Counted from the first letter of the stretch, positions 9,315 through 22,741 are shown. The stretch: DNA of 64,000 nucleotides from Egibacteraceae bacterium (GCA_030447925.1 JAUJNX010000002.1:62001-126000), one strand, 5' to 3'. Made by a program: numbers and translations. The notes: generated by a model not told the origin, from the letters alone.

Positions 9315-10467
9315 TCAGGCGGCCAGCAGCCGGCGCACCACGCCGTCGGCCAACCCCAGGGCGGGCTCCGGGACGCGCAGGCGGTCGCCGTCGTCGGCCA
9401 GGACGCCACCGCGCACCAGCGCGGCGACGGTGGCCTCGGCGACCGGTTCGATCTCCGCGCGCGCGACGCCCTCGACGGTGCGCAGCCCCATCATCAGGCG
9501 CTCCGTGCGCCGGGTCGGGGCGTCGATCAGCTCCTCGCCACCGGCGGTCGCGGTTCCCGCCAGCGCCGCGTCGGCCCAGCGCGCGGGGGCCCGCAGGCCC
9601 CACCAGCGCCGGCCCCGCCAGTGCCCGTGCGCGCCGGCGCCGATGCCCAGCCAGTCCCCGCCGCGCCAGTAGGTGAGGTTGTGGACGCTCTCCTGGCCCC
9701 GCCGCGCCCAGTTGCTGACCTCGTAGCGCGCCAACCCCGCGGCACCGAGGACGTCGCGGGCGACCGCCTCGCGCTCGGCCTGCACGTCCTCGTCGGGGGC
9801 CAGCGCGTCGCCGCGGCGGACGCGGGCGGCGTACTCGGTGCCCGGCTCGACGGTCAGCGCGTAGGCGGAGACGTGGTCGGTGCCGGCCGACAGGACGGTG
9901 CGCAGCGTGGCCGCCCAGTCCTCGGGGGTCTCCCCGGGGGTGCCGGAGATGAGGTCGAGGCTGATCCGGCGCACACCGGCGGCGCGGGCGTCGGCGACCG
10001 CGGCCAGGGGCCGCTCGGCGTCGTGACGGCGGCCGAGGGCGCGCAGGACGTGGGGGGCGAAGGACTGCGCGCCCATGCTCACCCGATCCACGCCCGCGTC
10101 GACCAGGGTCGCCATGCCGCCGGCGGTCACGGTCTCGGGGTTGGCCTCGACGGTGACCTCGGCGCCCGGGGCCAGCGGGAGCTCGTCGCGGACGCGGCGG
10201 ACCACCCCGGCCAGGTCGGCGGGGTCCAGGAGGGTGGGGGTGCCGCCGCCGACGAACAGGCTGGAGAACACCGGCCAGTCCGGCTCCACGTCCGCGCCGG
10301 GCGGGGCGACGCCGGGCGGGCCCGCCGCGGCGACGCGGGCGATCTCGGCGTGCAGGCCGGCGACGTAGCGCGGGATCTGGTCGTCCAGGCCCGCGTAGGT
10401 GTTGAAGTCGCAGTAGTGGCAGCGGTGGGCGCAGAACGGGACGTGCAGGTAGACCCCGGCCCCCTGG

Positions 10468-10475
<8 letters not shown>
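9315..10475 (-). CDS. hemW: Radical SAM HemW / coproporphyrinogen III oxidase-like protein
   Basis: The 386-residue protein has the radical SAM cluster motif Cys15-x3-Cys19-x2-Cys22 ([12 protein letters not shown]) with the Tyr-Cys-Asp-Phe context typical of HemW and HemN. The SAM-binding glycine motif VGGGTPTLL follows. It lacks the extended HemN N-terminus, so it is more probably HemW, a heme chaperone, than a true CPO. The GTG start overlaps the lepA stop by 8 bp, and lepA-hemW is a common bacterial pair. Confidence 0.9.
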
Positions 10476-12276
<1,801 letters not shown>

Positions 12277-12383
12277 GACTCGCCACGCTACCTCGGTACA
12301 CTGACGCCTCGTGGCCGTGCGCCCGGCGCTCCGGCCCTTCCCCGTGCAGACCTCCGAACCCGGATGAGGTACCAGAAACCCCC
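12277..12383. promoter_or_regulatory. Divergent promoter region lepA / rpsT
   Basis: A -10-like TACACT on the plus strand (12297-12302) can serve rpsT, leaving a leader of about 75 nt. On the minus strand TAGCGT (12285-12290) is 8 bases from the lepA GTG. The -35 elements are weak on both sides. Confidence 0.45.
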
Positions 12384-12662
12384 ATGGCCAACATCAAGAG
12401 CCAGATCAAGCGCAACCGCCAGGCGCTGAAGGCCCGGCAGCGCAACAAGAGCGTGCGCACCGCGCTCAAGACCTACATGAAGCGCTTCCGCACGGCCGCC
12501 GACGCCGGTGACGGCGAGGCCGCGGCGCTCGCCTACCGCGTGGCCGCGCGCCAGCTGGACAAGGCCGCGACCAAGGGCGTCGTCCACGTCAACTTCGCGG
12601 CCAACCACAAGTCGAAGATGGCCCGTCGCCTGGCCGGCCTGACCACCACCGCCGCCTCCTAG
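12384..12662 (+). CDS. rpsT: 30S ribosomal protein S20
   Basis: 92 residues, highly basic. It begins [20 protein letters not shown] and contains the S20 signature of Lys/Arg helices, ending with a conserved [10 protein letters not shown] segment. It binds 16S rRNA early in 30S assembly. Position next to lepA and near holA matches the usual bacterial arrangement. Confidence 0.97.
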   Translation: MANIKSQIKRNRQALKARQRNKSVRTALKTYMKRFRTAADAGDGEAAALAYRVAARQLDKAATKGVVHVNFAANHKSKMARRLAGLTTTAAS

Positions 12663-12689
12663 CACCGCCGCGGCGGGCGCGGTCCCCCG

Positions 12690-13450
12690 GTGGTCGCGGC
12701 GGGCGCGTACGACGGGGTCGCGTTCGACATCGACGGCGTGCTGGCCCGGGGCGAGGACCCGGTGCCCGGCGCGGCCGACGCGGTCCGGCGCTTGCGGGCC
12801 GCCGGGACCGGCGTCGCCTTCGTGACCAACAACGCCACCCGCACCCTGGCGCAGGTCGCCGCGCACCTGCGCGCGGTCGGGGTCGACGCGTCGCCGGCCG
12901 AGGTGATCACCTCCCCGGTGGTCGCCGCGGCGCTGCTGGCGCCGGGCACTCGCGTGCTGGTGGTCGGCATGGACGGGATCCGCGTGCCGCTGGCCGACCG
13001 CGGGTGCGTCGAGGTCACCGACCCCGGCGAGGCGGAGGCGGTGGTGGTCGGCCTGGACCGCGACCTGACCTACGACGCGCTGCGCCGGGCGACCCTGGCG
13101 CTGCGCGCGGGCGCGCGCTTCGTGGCCACCAACCGCGACGCGACCTTCCCCGCCGCCGACGGGCTGTGGCCCGGCGCCGGCGCGATCGTCGCGGCCCTGG
13201 TGACCGCCAGCGACCGCGAGCCCGAGGTCGCGGGCAAGCCCCACCCGCCGATGTTCGCGGCCGCGGCGGCCGTGCTGCCCCCCGGCCGGCTGCTGATGGT
13301 CGGCGACCGCGTCGACACCGACATCGCGGGCGCGACGGCGCTGGGCTGGGACACCGCCCTGGTGCTCACCGGCGTCACCACCGCCGCCGGTCGGCGGGCG
13401 CGGGCGCGGGCGGCGGCAGGGCGGGGCGGGGTCGGCGGGCGCGGGTGGCG
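12690..13450 (+). CDS. HAD-IIA family (NagD-like) phosphatase with lost 3' end
   Basis: The GTG start at 12690 gives a clear HAD hydrolase: nucleophile motif FDIDGVLARG, motif II FVTNNAT, cap domain, motif III AGKPHPP and motif IV MVGDRVDTDIAGA. The fold should continue for about 25 residues after LVLTGVTT and then stop. Instead the reading enters a GGC/GCG-rich tract (about 13381-13475) with no recognisable end in any frame, and the original frame stays open to 14510, antisense to the next gene. The end given here is approximate. A consensus error or collapsed repeat is as likely as true loss of the C-terminus. Confidence 0.75.
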
Positions 13451-13478
13451 GCGGGCGCGGGGTGCGGGTGCGGCGCGG

Positions 13479-15656
13479 TCAGTCGCCCGGGGTCGGCGAC
13501 CGGGTGCTCCAGCCGCCGCGGGCCGACAGGGCCGTGGTCACCTCGACCAGCGCCCCCTCGGGGTCACCGGGCGGGGTGGGACCGGCGGGGTCGTAGCGGC
13601 GGTGCTCCTCGTCGGCCAGCAGGGTCGCCAGGGCCGGCGGCGGGAGGTCGGGTCGGGCGCGGGCCAGCGCGGCGGCGTACTCGCGCGGGGTCTGCCACGA
13701 CGGGGCGGGGACGCCCGCCTCCGCCGCCCGTGCGGCCAGGCGCAGGAAGGGCGACGGGGGTGGCACGCGGCGGCGCAGGTGGCGCAGCCAGGCGAGGCCG
13801 GCCAGCAGGACCGCGGTGAAGACCAGCAGGCTGACCGCGGCGGCCCGGCCCGGCGGCCCCACGAGGGCGGCGCGCAGGCCGGCGGGCACCAGCTCGCGCA
13901 GGCGCTCCCCCGCCCACTGCAGCAGGCCGACCAGCGGGATCGACGGCGCCCGGGCCTCGGGGTCCAGCGCGGACGGCACGGCGCCGGTCGCGTCCAGCGG
14001 CGTCCAGCCGTGGCCGGGGATCCACAGCTCGGCCCAGGCGTGCGCGTCGGACCGGCGCACCGTCCACCGCCCCGTCACCGGGTTGCGGGCGCCCGGCTGG
14101 AAGCCGGTCGCGTAGCGGGCGGGCACCCCGGCGGCGCGCAGCAGGACCACCGCCGACGACGCGATCGGCTCGCACCAGCCCCGCCGGGACGTGAACAGGA
14201 AGTGGTCGATCACGTCGGCGCCCTCCGGCGCCGGGTCGACGGTGAGGGTGTAGACGGTGTTCGCCGCCAGCCACCCCTCGACGGCCTCGGCCTTGGCGTA
14301 GGGCGTGACCCGGTCGCGGGTGAGGTCGGCCGCCAGGTCGCGGACGCGGGGCGGCAGGCCGGGGGCAGCTGGAGCCAGCGGTCGGCCCCGCCGGGCGGGG
14401 CCGCCCCGGGTGCCGCGCTCCCCGGCACGCGCAGGCGCTCCGGGCCGGCGGTGTCGAGCAGGCTCACCACCGAGTACACCGTCCCCTCCCCCAGCGTCCC
14501 GGGGTCGTGACCGTGCCGTCGTCCCAGGCCGAGACGGCGCCGCCCGCCAGCCAGACCGCGGCGGGCTCGGCGGGGGCGAAGACCAGGTTGGGCAGCTCGC
14601 GGAGGACCTCGACGGTGGTGACGTGCTCGGCGAGGTCGGCCAGCGGGCGTGACGGCGGCGCGAGGTTGACCGGCAGGCCGCGCAGCAGCCCGGGGTCCGG
14701 GGCCGTGCGCGCCAGCCGCGCCCGTCGTAGCGGTCGAGCACCACGCCGCGCAGGAGGCGGGGCCGGTCGGTGCGCAGGCGCAGGACCGGCTCGTCGGACA
14801 GGCGCGGCGCGACGCTGAGGTCCACGGTCTCGGCGAAGCCGAAGTACTCGCCGTCGGGGACGGGCGCGCCGTCGGCGTCGCGCTCGGCGTAGGGCAGGCC
14901 GGGGTTGGTGACGCCGGCGCCCGGCAGCGGCGGCCCGGGGATGCCGGCGAACGGCAGGCCGGTCAGGCGCGACCGCGAGGTGGTCGGCAGCAGCGAGAAC
15001 ACCAGGGCGGTCACCAGCACCACCGGCGCGGTGGCCCGGAGGGCCGCGCGCAGGCGAGCCGCGGCCGGCGGGGCCGGCGGGTCCGGGGGACGGCGCGCGC
15101 AGTGCCCCCGCCGCGGCGCGTCGTCGGCCGCCTCCGCGGCGGCCGACCGCTGCAGGCGGACCAGGGCCAGCCCCGCGACCGCGCCATAGGCCAGCAGCAC
15201 CGGCGCGAACGCCGCCTCCTGCAGCCCGGCGCCCGCCAGCGCGACGAGCGCGAGCGACGACGCCAGGGTGAAGCCCAGGTCGCGGCGCTGGGGCAGGTCG
15301 GCGCCGTGCAGCACCTGGACGGCGAGGAACAGCTGGGTGAGCGGCTCGCGCGCCGCGTCGACCGACCCGGCGAGGCCGAGATCACCGAAGAAGCGCCACA
15401 GCGCCAGGGCCGCGCCCACCGCCAGCGCGGCCTTGAGCAGGGTGTTGTCGGCGCGGCGCCGGCGGTGGCTCCACCACGCGCCCGCGGGCAGCAGCGCCAG
15501 CGCCGCGATCGCGTCGGCTGGCGGCGTCGTGCCGGTGATCAGGACCGCGGCGACGGCGAGCAGCACGCTGGCGAGCACCAGCGCCCGCAGCCGCACGTCG
15601 TCCTCGGGCCGCACCGTCCGGTTGATCCGCCGCACCGCGGCCAGCGCCGCGTTCAT
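13479..15656 (-). pseudogene. Transglutaminase-like membrane protein (DUF3488/TgpA type), frameshifted
   Basis: The protein starts at ATG 15656, overlapping the DUF58 stop. It has an N-terminal block of hydrophobic helices, an extracytoplasmic domain, the transglutaminase core (GWCEPIASSAVVLLRAAGVP, then SDAHAWAELWIPGHGWTPLD, giving the Cys-His-Asp triad), a membrane helix and a DUF4129-like tail. The nominal frame stays open, but between about 14700 and 14380 its sequence turns to Arg/Pro nonsense. The family-like sequence (LLRGLPVNLAPPSRPLADL, then TVYSVVSLLDTAGPERL) continues in two other frames. Three single-base indels near 14715, 14500 and 14375 would restore one gene. Part of a MoxR-DUF58-transglutaminase operon. 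Confidence 0.75.
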
Positions 15657-16644
15657 CCGGCCCCCTCCCCTGCCCGCGGGGGCTGCGGGGGCGCGCCGTC
15701 GGGGTCGGCGGGGGTGAGCAGGAGGATCTCGGTGCCGGCGGGCATCGGGGGCGCGGCCAGGGGGCGGGGCGCGGCGCCCGCGTGGGGCGGGAGCAGGGCG
15801 AGGTCGCGCCGGGCCGCGCGGGACCAGGCAAGGCGCCGGCCGTCCACCGCCAGCTCCACCGGGCGCCCGGTGGACGCCGCGGCGCGGCCAGCCCGCAGGC
15901 TCGCTCCGCGGCGCGGTCCAGCGCCGCGGCGTCCCAGACCCCGCCGGCCAGCGCGACGACCAGCGCGGGACGGGCCTCGCGGGCGGTCTCGCGGACCACC
16001 AGCCGCCCGTGGCGGGCGCTGGACCGCCAGTGCACGCTGCGGGGCGGGTCGCCGGGCCGGTAGCCGCGGACGCCCAGGATCTCGGTGCCCGCCCCCGCCC
16101 CCGCCGGGAGCGGCACCACCCCGGCCGCGTCCAGCCGCGGCCGGGGCACCGCCGTCGGCGCGGCCGCGGGCAGGGCGAGCACCGCCGACGCGACCTCCCC
16201 GGCCGCGGTCGCCGTAGCCAGCCCGTAGCGGTCCGCGACCGCGACGCGCACCTGCCCGCCGGGCACCGCGCCGCGCCGCAGCGCGACCCGCGCCCACAGT
16301 GCCACCCCGGCGAGCGCGTCGGCCGCGACGCCGGTCAGGTCGTCGGTGACGACCAGGCGCGCGGCCGTCGGGGCCGTCACCGTCAGCGCGACCAGCACGG
16401 GCCGGCCCGCGACCACGGTGGCCGGCAGCTCGCGGGTCACGACCACCCGCCGGACCGCCCGCGCGGCCGTGGCGATGCCCAGCAGCACCGTCCCCACCGC
16501 CGCGGCGCCCAGCAGCACCACCCAGGTCGAGCCGACGTTGGCCCCCGCCAGCCACAGCGCCAGGCCCAGGACCAGCTGCAGCAGCCCGCGCCGCGTCGGC
16601 GGCGCGCGCGGCCGGCGCCCCGACGGTTCGAGGCGCGTCAACAC
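15653..16644 (-). pseudogene. DUF58 protein (vWA-like), one frameshift
   Basis: It begins at GTG 16644 just after the MoxR stop. Two N-terminal hydrophobic helices are followed by the DUF58 signature VRGYRPGDPPRSVHWRSSAR. Near 15890, in a GC-repeat region, the family sequence moves to another frame (STGRPVELAVDGRRLAWSRA to the stop at 15653, which overlaps the transglutaminase ATG). One indel restores a protein of about 330 residues. DUF58 proteins act with MoxR ATPases and transglutaminases at the cell envelope, with the exact role unresolved. Confidence 0.75.
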
Positions 16645-16651
16645 CGCCGCG

Positions 16652-17617
16652 TCACCCCGGGGCCACCGGCACGCGGACGAGCAGCTCGGCGACCAGGGCG
16701 CGGCGCTCCGGCAGGCCGCCCGCGACCTCGCGCTGGAGCCCCAGCCGGTGGGCCAGCACGGGCACCGCGAGGCGCTTGAGGTCGTCGGGCAGGACGTGGT
16801 CGCGCCCGTCCAGGGTCGCCCGCGCCTGCCCGGCCGCGACCAGCTGCACCGCTGCGCGCGGCGAGGCGCCCACGGCGATCGCCTCGTGCGCCCGCGTCGC
16901 ACCGACCAGCCGGACGGCGTAGGCGATAACCTCGTCGGCGACGCGGACGGCGCGGACCGCGCGACGCAGGGCGACCAGCTCGTCGAGGGCCAGGACGGTG
17001 GCGACCTCGTCCAGCGGGTCGCCGCCCACGTGCGCGCGGACGATCGCGGCCTCGGCCACCGGCACCGGGTAGCCGATGCCCGTCGCCGCGGTGAAGCGGT
17101 CGAGCTGGCTCTCCGGCAGCGGGAACGTGCCCTGCTGCTCCAGCGGGTTCTGGGTGGCGATGACGAAGTGGGGGTCGGGCAGCGGGTGGGTGACGCCGTC
17201 GACGGTGACCTGCCGCTCCTCCATGGCCTCCAGCAGCGCGGCCTGCGTGCGCGGCGCGGTCCGGTTCGCCTCGTCCACCAGCACCACGTTGGCGAACAGC
17301 GGGCCGGGGACGAACACGAAGTGGTCGTGGCGGTAGACGCTGGAGCCGGTCAGGTCGGCGGGCAGCAGGTCCGGCGCGCCCTGGATGCGGGTGACCTGCC
17401 CGCCCAGCGACCGCGCGAGCGCCTTCGCCAGCAGCGTCTTGCCGACCCCCGGCACGTCCTCGAGCAGCAGGTGCCCGCCCGCGAGCAGGGTCACGACGGC
17501 CAGCTCGACGACCTCGCGCTTGCCGGTGACGGCGCGCTCCACGTTGGCGACGAGCGCCCTGGCCGCGGCGGTGCGCCCCGCCGGCGGGCGCGGGGCGGCG
17601 AGCATCTCGGCGGGCAC
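16652..17617 (-). CDS. MoxR-family AAA+ ATPase
   Basis: The 321-residue ATPase starts at GTG 17617 with AGGAG 7 bases upstream. Walker A is LEDVPGVGKTLLAKALA, Walker B VVLVDEANRTAP, with a sensor region ATQNPLEQQGTFPLPESQLD typical of MoxR. Its last bases sit 8 bp from the DUF58 start. MoxR proteins act as chaperones for vWA or DUF58 partners. This is the first of two MoxR systems in the window. Confidence 0.92.
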   Translation of the reverse strand: MPAEMLAAPRPPAGRTAAARALVANVERAVTGKREVVELAVVTLLAGGHLLLEDVPGVGKTLLAKALARSLGGQVTRIQGAPDLLPADLTGSSVYRHDHFVFVPGPLFANVVLVDEANRTAPRTQAALLEAMEERQVTVDGVTHPLPDPHFVIATQNPLEQQGTFPLPESQLDRFTAATGIGYPVPVAEAAIVRAHVGGDPLDEVATVLALDELVALRRAVRAVRVADEVIAYAVRLVGATRAHEAIAVGASPRAAVQLVAAGQARATLDGRDHVLPDDLKRLAVPVLAHRLGLQREVAGGLPERRALVAELLVRVPVAPG

Positions 17618-17692
17618 GCGGAACTCCTGGGGACGGGCGCCGGACGCGGGCGCGTGTTCGTCCCGGTATCGACACGGGGCCGCCGCCCTTGA

Positions 17693-17705
17693 AGGGGTCG
17701 CCCCT
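17693..17705. terminator. Possible hairpin between holA and moxR
   Basis: AGGGG-TCG-CCCCT lies downstream of the holA stop (17736) and upstream of the MoxR gene, followed by further GGGGTCGCCC-like repeats. A short stem, so only a weak terminator candidate. Confidence 0.3.
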
Positions 17706-17735
17706 CGGGGGTCGCCCTTGGAGGGGTCCCCGCGC

Positions 17736-18686
17736 TCAGCGCGGCGTGGCGACCTCCAGGACGGCGCGCTCCAGCACGAACGGGCCCGGCAGCTCGCCGC
17801 CCTTGAGCTCGCGGTCGGCGTCGGCCAGGACGCGATAGGCGCGGGACAGCTCGCCGGGGCCGAAGTTGCGCCGGACGCCCTGGAGGCGGCGGGCCTGCCC
17901 GGCGCTGACGTTGAGCCCGACCGCGGAGGGGTCCAGCCGCCCGGCGACCGCGACCAGCGAGCGCAGCCGGTAGACCAGCGCGCCGAGCACCATCACGGGA
18001 TCGTCCCCGGCGTCCAGGACGCCGCGCAGCAGCGTGAGCGCCGCCGCGCCGTCGCGGTCGCACATCGCGTCGGCGACGGCGAAGGACCCGCGGCTGCCGT
18101 GGCCGACGACGACCGCCTCGACCGCCTTCGCGCCGATCCTGCCCGGCGGGGCCGAGGCGACCGCCTGCGCGACCTTCTCCGCGATGGTGGCGACGTCCAG
18201 GCCGGCGTGGTCCAGGATCGCCGCGACGGCGTCGGGCGCAGCGCTGCGGCCGTGGCGGCCGAACTCCTCGGCGACCAGGGCCGCCCACTTGCGGTCCTCC
18301 CAGTCCCGCGGCGGGGCGACGTCGATGCGCCCCCCGGCCGCCTTGACCTTGCGCGCCAGGCCCTGGATGCGCTGGGTGCCGGTGGCCAGCAGCAGGACGT
18401 GGGCCTCCGCCCCGTCCCCGACCTGGTCCGCGAGCGCCGCGGCGGCCTCGGCCGGCAGGTCCTGGGCCTCGCGGACGAGCAGGGCGCGCACCCCGCCGAA
18501 CAGCGACGCGGTGCGCAGGTCGGGCAGGCCGCGGTCGCGGACGTCGGTCGCGCGGACGTCGGTCAGCTCCAGGTCGTGGCCCTGGGCGGCGGCGTCGCGG
18601 CGCAGGTCGTCGAGGTGGCGCTCGGCCGCCCGGCGCAGCAGCAGCTCCTGCGGCCCGACGAACAGCAGCGTCCCCGGCGGCGGCAT
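17736..18686 (-). CDS. holA: DNA polymerase III delta subunit
   Basis: 316 residues starting at ATG 18686. It begins MPPPGTLLFVGPQELLLRRA, followed by the clamp-loader AAA-like fold without a functional Walker A, as expected for delta. The conserved C-terminal collar includes RNFGPGELSRAYRVLADADR and a final ELKGG segment. It opens the sliding clamp in the clamp loader. Proximity to rpsT and lepA supports the call. There is no Shine-Dalgarno; a TAGACT hexamer is 7 bases from the ATG, so the transcript is probably leaderless. Confidence 0.93.
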   Translation of the reverse strand: MPPPGTLLFVGPQELLLRRAAERHLDDLRRDAAAQGHDLELTDVRATDVRDRGLPDLRTASLFGGVRALLVREAQDLPAEAAAALADQVGDGAEAHVLLLATGTQRIQGLARKVKAAGGRIDVAPPRDWEDRKWAALVAEEFGRHGRSAAPDAVAAILDHAGLDVATIAEKVAQAVASAPPGRIGAKAVEAVVVGHGSRGSFAVADAMCDRDGAAALTLLRGVLDAGDDPVMVLGALVYRLRSLVAVAGRLDPSAVGLNVSAGQARRLQGVRRNFGPGELSRAYRVLADADRELKGGELPGPFVLERAVLEVATPR

Positions 18687-18693
18687 GCGCGCG

Positions 18694-18699
18694 AGTCTA
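18694..18699 (-). promoter_or_regulatory. -10 TAGACT of holA, leaderless layout
   Basis: TAGACT on the minus strand ends 7 bases before the holA ATG. Transcription would start at or next to the initiation codon. The same hexamer with the same spacing precedes folC and nadD. Confidence 0.6.
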
Positions 18700-18789
18700 G
18701 CCGGGGGACGTATCGTCACCCTGTCCCCGGGCGCGCCGGCGCTCGCCCGGTGCGGCGAGCCCGCGGTTGCCCGACGAACAGGAGGATGG

Positions 18790-19326
18790 GTGTCGACGAC
18801 GGACACGGCGCACGGCTGGCTGAGCATGGACGAGCTGTCCGACGTGCGGGAGCGGGTGCCGATCGTCTACGTCGAGGCGGTGCCGGTGAAGTCCGACCAC
18901 CTCGGGCGCATCGAGAAGGTGGGCCTGCTGCTGCGCCAGCGGCCGGACGGGACGATCGCGCGGGCGCTGGTGTCCGGGCGGGTCCTGTGGGGCGAGACGA
19001 TCCGCGAGGCGCTGTGGCGGCACCTGTCCAAGGACCTGGGCCCGGAGGCCGCACCCCAGCTCCCGGGGTCGCCGGTGCCGTTCACCATCGCCGAGTACTT
19101 CCCCGACGACAGCCGCGGGACCGGGTTCACCGACCCGCGCCAGCACGCCGTCGCGCTGGTCTACCTCGTCCCCGTCGAGGGCGAGTGCCGGCCCGCGGAG
19201 GACGCCCTGGACCTCACCTGGCTGTCCCCCGCCGAGGTGGTCCGCCCGGAGGTCGCGGCCGAGCTGAGCGGCGGCCAGGACCGCCTCGTCCGCCTGGCCC
19301 TTGCCGCCGCGGGGTCCCTGCCCTGA
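18790..19326 (+). CDS. Nudix-like protein of the DUF4916 family
   Basis: 178 residues from GTG 18790, with AGGAGG at 18780-18785. It begins VSTTDTAHGWLSMDELSDV and keeps the family landmarks: ERVPIVYVEAVPV, GLLLRQRPDGTI, LVSGRVLWGETIREALWRHL and DPRQHAVALVYLVPV. The region equivalent to the Nudix box is degenerate, so pyrophosphatase activity is not assured. The family is widespread and conserved in actinobacteria with unknown function. Divergent from holA and convergent to leuS. Confidence 0.88.
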   Translation: MSTTDTAHGWLSMDELSDVRERVPIVYVEAVPVKSDHLGRIEKVGLLLRQRPDGTIARALVSGRVLWGETIREALWRHLSKDLGPEAAPQLPGSPVPFTIAEYFPDDSRGTGFTDPRQHAVALVYLVPVEGECRPAEDALDLTWLSPAEVVRPEVAAELSGGQDRLVRLALAAAGSLP

Positions 19327-19363
19327 CCTCGCCCCGCCGCGCGGGCCCGGCCGAACCTGTGGA

Positions 19364-21826
<2,463 letters not shown>

Positions 21827-21900
21827 CTTGCCACCCTCGTGCTCGGGGGCGCCTGCGCGGGCCCCGCGTGCGCCCGAGTGTAGGTGGTCGTCACGACACT

Positions 21901-21916
21901 CCGGACGATCGTCCGG
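21901..21916. promoter_or_regulatory. Perfect 16-bp palindrome between leuS and tRNA-Ala
   Basis: CCGGACGATCGTCCGG is fully self-complementary. It lies in the divergent region, upstream of the leuS -10 and just before the tRNA-Ala -35 (21928). A second imperfect dyad, GTCGT-C-ACGAC, lies at about 21888-21898. A dimeric regulator site is the likeliest reading. Confidence 0.4.
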
Positions 21917-21927
21917 ACCCGCCCGGC

Positions 21928-21957
21928 TTGGACGCGCCCGGGCACCGGCGCTAGGAT
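21928..21957 (+). promoter_or_regulatory. Promoter of tRNA-Ala
   Basis: -35 TTGGAC (21928-21933), 18-bp spacer, -10 TAGGAT (21952-21957). The tRNA 5' end is 14 bases further on. This is one of the two best promoter matches in the window. Confidence 0.7.
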
Positions 21958-21970
21958 GGCGCCTCCCTCA

Positions 21971-22043
21971 GGGGCATTAGCTCAGTTGGTAGAGCGCTTC
22001 CATGGCATGGAAGAGGTCAGGAGTTCGATTCTCCTATGCTCCA
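21971..22043 (+). tRNA. tRNA-Ala (anticodon GGC)
   Basis: A complete cloverleaf: acceptor GGGGCAT/ATGCTCC with one G-U pair, D-loop AGCTCAGTTGGTAGAGC, anticodon stem CTTCC/GGAAG around loop ATGGCAT (anticodon GGC), T-arm with GTTCGATTC, and discriminator A. The CCA end is not encoded. Its 3' half is overlapped on the other strand by the end of the vapC gene. Confidence 0.97.
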
Positions 22044-22460
22044 CGCAACGGCACCCGGCGCCGCCACCTCGAGGGTGTGGTGACGTGCGGCGAGCGCCAG
22101 GCGTCCGTCGTAGGTGACCACGACGTCGGCGTCGACGAGGAGCGCGGTCGCCAGGTGGATGGCGTCCAGGCTGCGGAGGGCATCCGGACCGATGCGGCGC
22201 GCGAGGGCCACGACATCGGTGCGGATGGCGCGCTCGGCGATGCCCGACAACGCATCCTCGATCGCGGCGGGGACGACGTCCGCGTTCTTGGCGCCGAAGC
22301 GGGTTCGCAGCGCGCGGCTCACCTCGACCCAGGCGAGCGACGAGGAGACGAGCAGATCGCGATCGCCGACGTGCCGGCCGAGTGCCTCCTCCAACGCCTC
22401 CGACTCCGCCTCCGCGACGCTGCGCTTGATCAGGGCGCTGCTGTCGACGTAGACCCGCAT
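22017..22460 (-). CDS. VapC-type PIN-domain toxin, 3' end antisense to tRNA-Ala
   Basis: 147 residues from ATG 22460, in a TGATG overlap with the antitoxin stop. PIN landmarks: YVDSSALIK (first Asp), an acidic WVEVSRAL segment, and SLDAIHLATALLVDADVVVTYD (last acidic residues). VapC toxins are Mg-dependent RNases that often cut tRNA or rRNA loops. The C-terminal codons (AVAWSIGESNS) and stop lie inside the tRNA-Ala gene, on the opposite strand, by 27 bp. This suggests that the pair was inserted at the tRNA 3' end. Confidence 0.9.
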   Translation of the reverse strand: MRVYVDSSALIKRSVAEAESEALEEALGRHVGDRDLLVSSSLAWVEVSRALRTRFGAKNADVVPAAIEDALSGIAERAIRTDVVALARRIGPDALRSLDAIHLATALLVDADVVVTYDGRLALAARHHTLEVAAPGAVAWSIGESNS

Positions 22461-22735
22461 CACATCCGGTCCGCTCGGTCGAGCAGATCCGCGGTGGTCA
22501 TGCCACTCGGCAACGTCAGGCGATGCCGCGGTCTCTGGTACGGCACGCGGGGGGCCCGGACGGCGCCCGAGATCAGCAGCGGGTCCTCCTGGCCGGTCAC
22601 CGCGATGTCCGGCACGAGGCCGAGGTAGCGGTCGACGGCCTCCCGGATCAGCTCCTGCTGGGACCGCCCCGTCCGCTGGGCCTCAGCCCGCAGCGCGTCT
22701 TCCGTCTCCGACCGCAGTCTCAGGTTGGTGGCCAT
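22460..22735 (-). CDS. VapB-type ribbon-helix-helix antitoxin
   Basis: 91 residues. The N-terminus (MATNLRLRSETEDALRAEAQ, then RSQQELIREAVDRYL) is a CopG/Arc ribbon-helix-helix DNA-binding domain. The C-terminal half (LPSGMTTADLLDRADRM) is the usual toxin-neutralising tail. It overlaps vapC by a TGATG junction. There is no Shine-Dalgarno; a -10-like TACCAT lies 6 bases before the ATG, so the message is probably leaderless and autoregulated by the dyad immediately upstream. Confidence 0.9.
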   Translation of the reverse strand: MATNLRLRSETEDALRAEAQRTGRSQQELIREAVDRYLGLVPDIAVTGQEDPLLISGAVRAPRVPYQRPRHRLTLPSGMTTADLLDRADRM

Positions 22736-22741
22736 GCCGCT

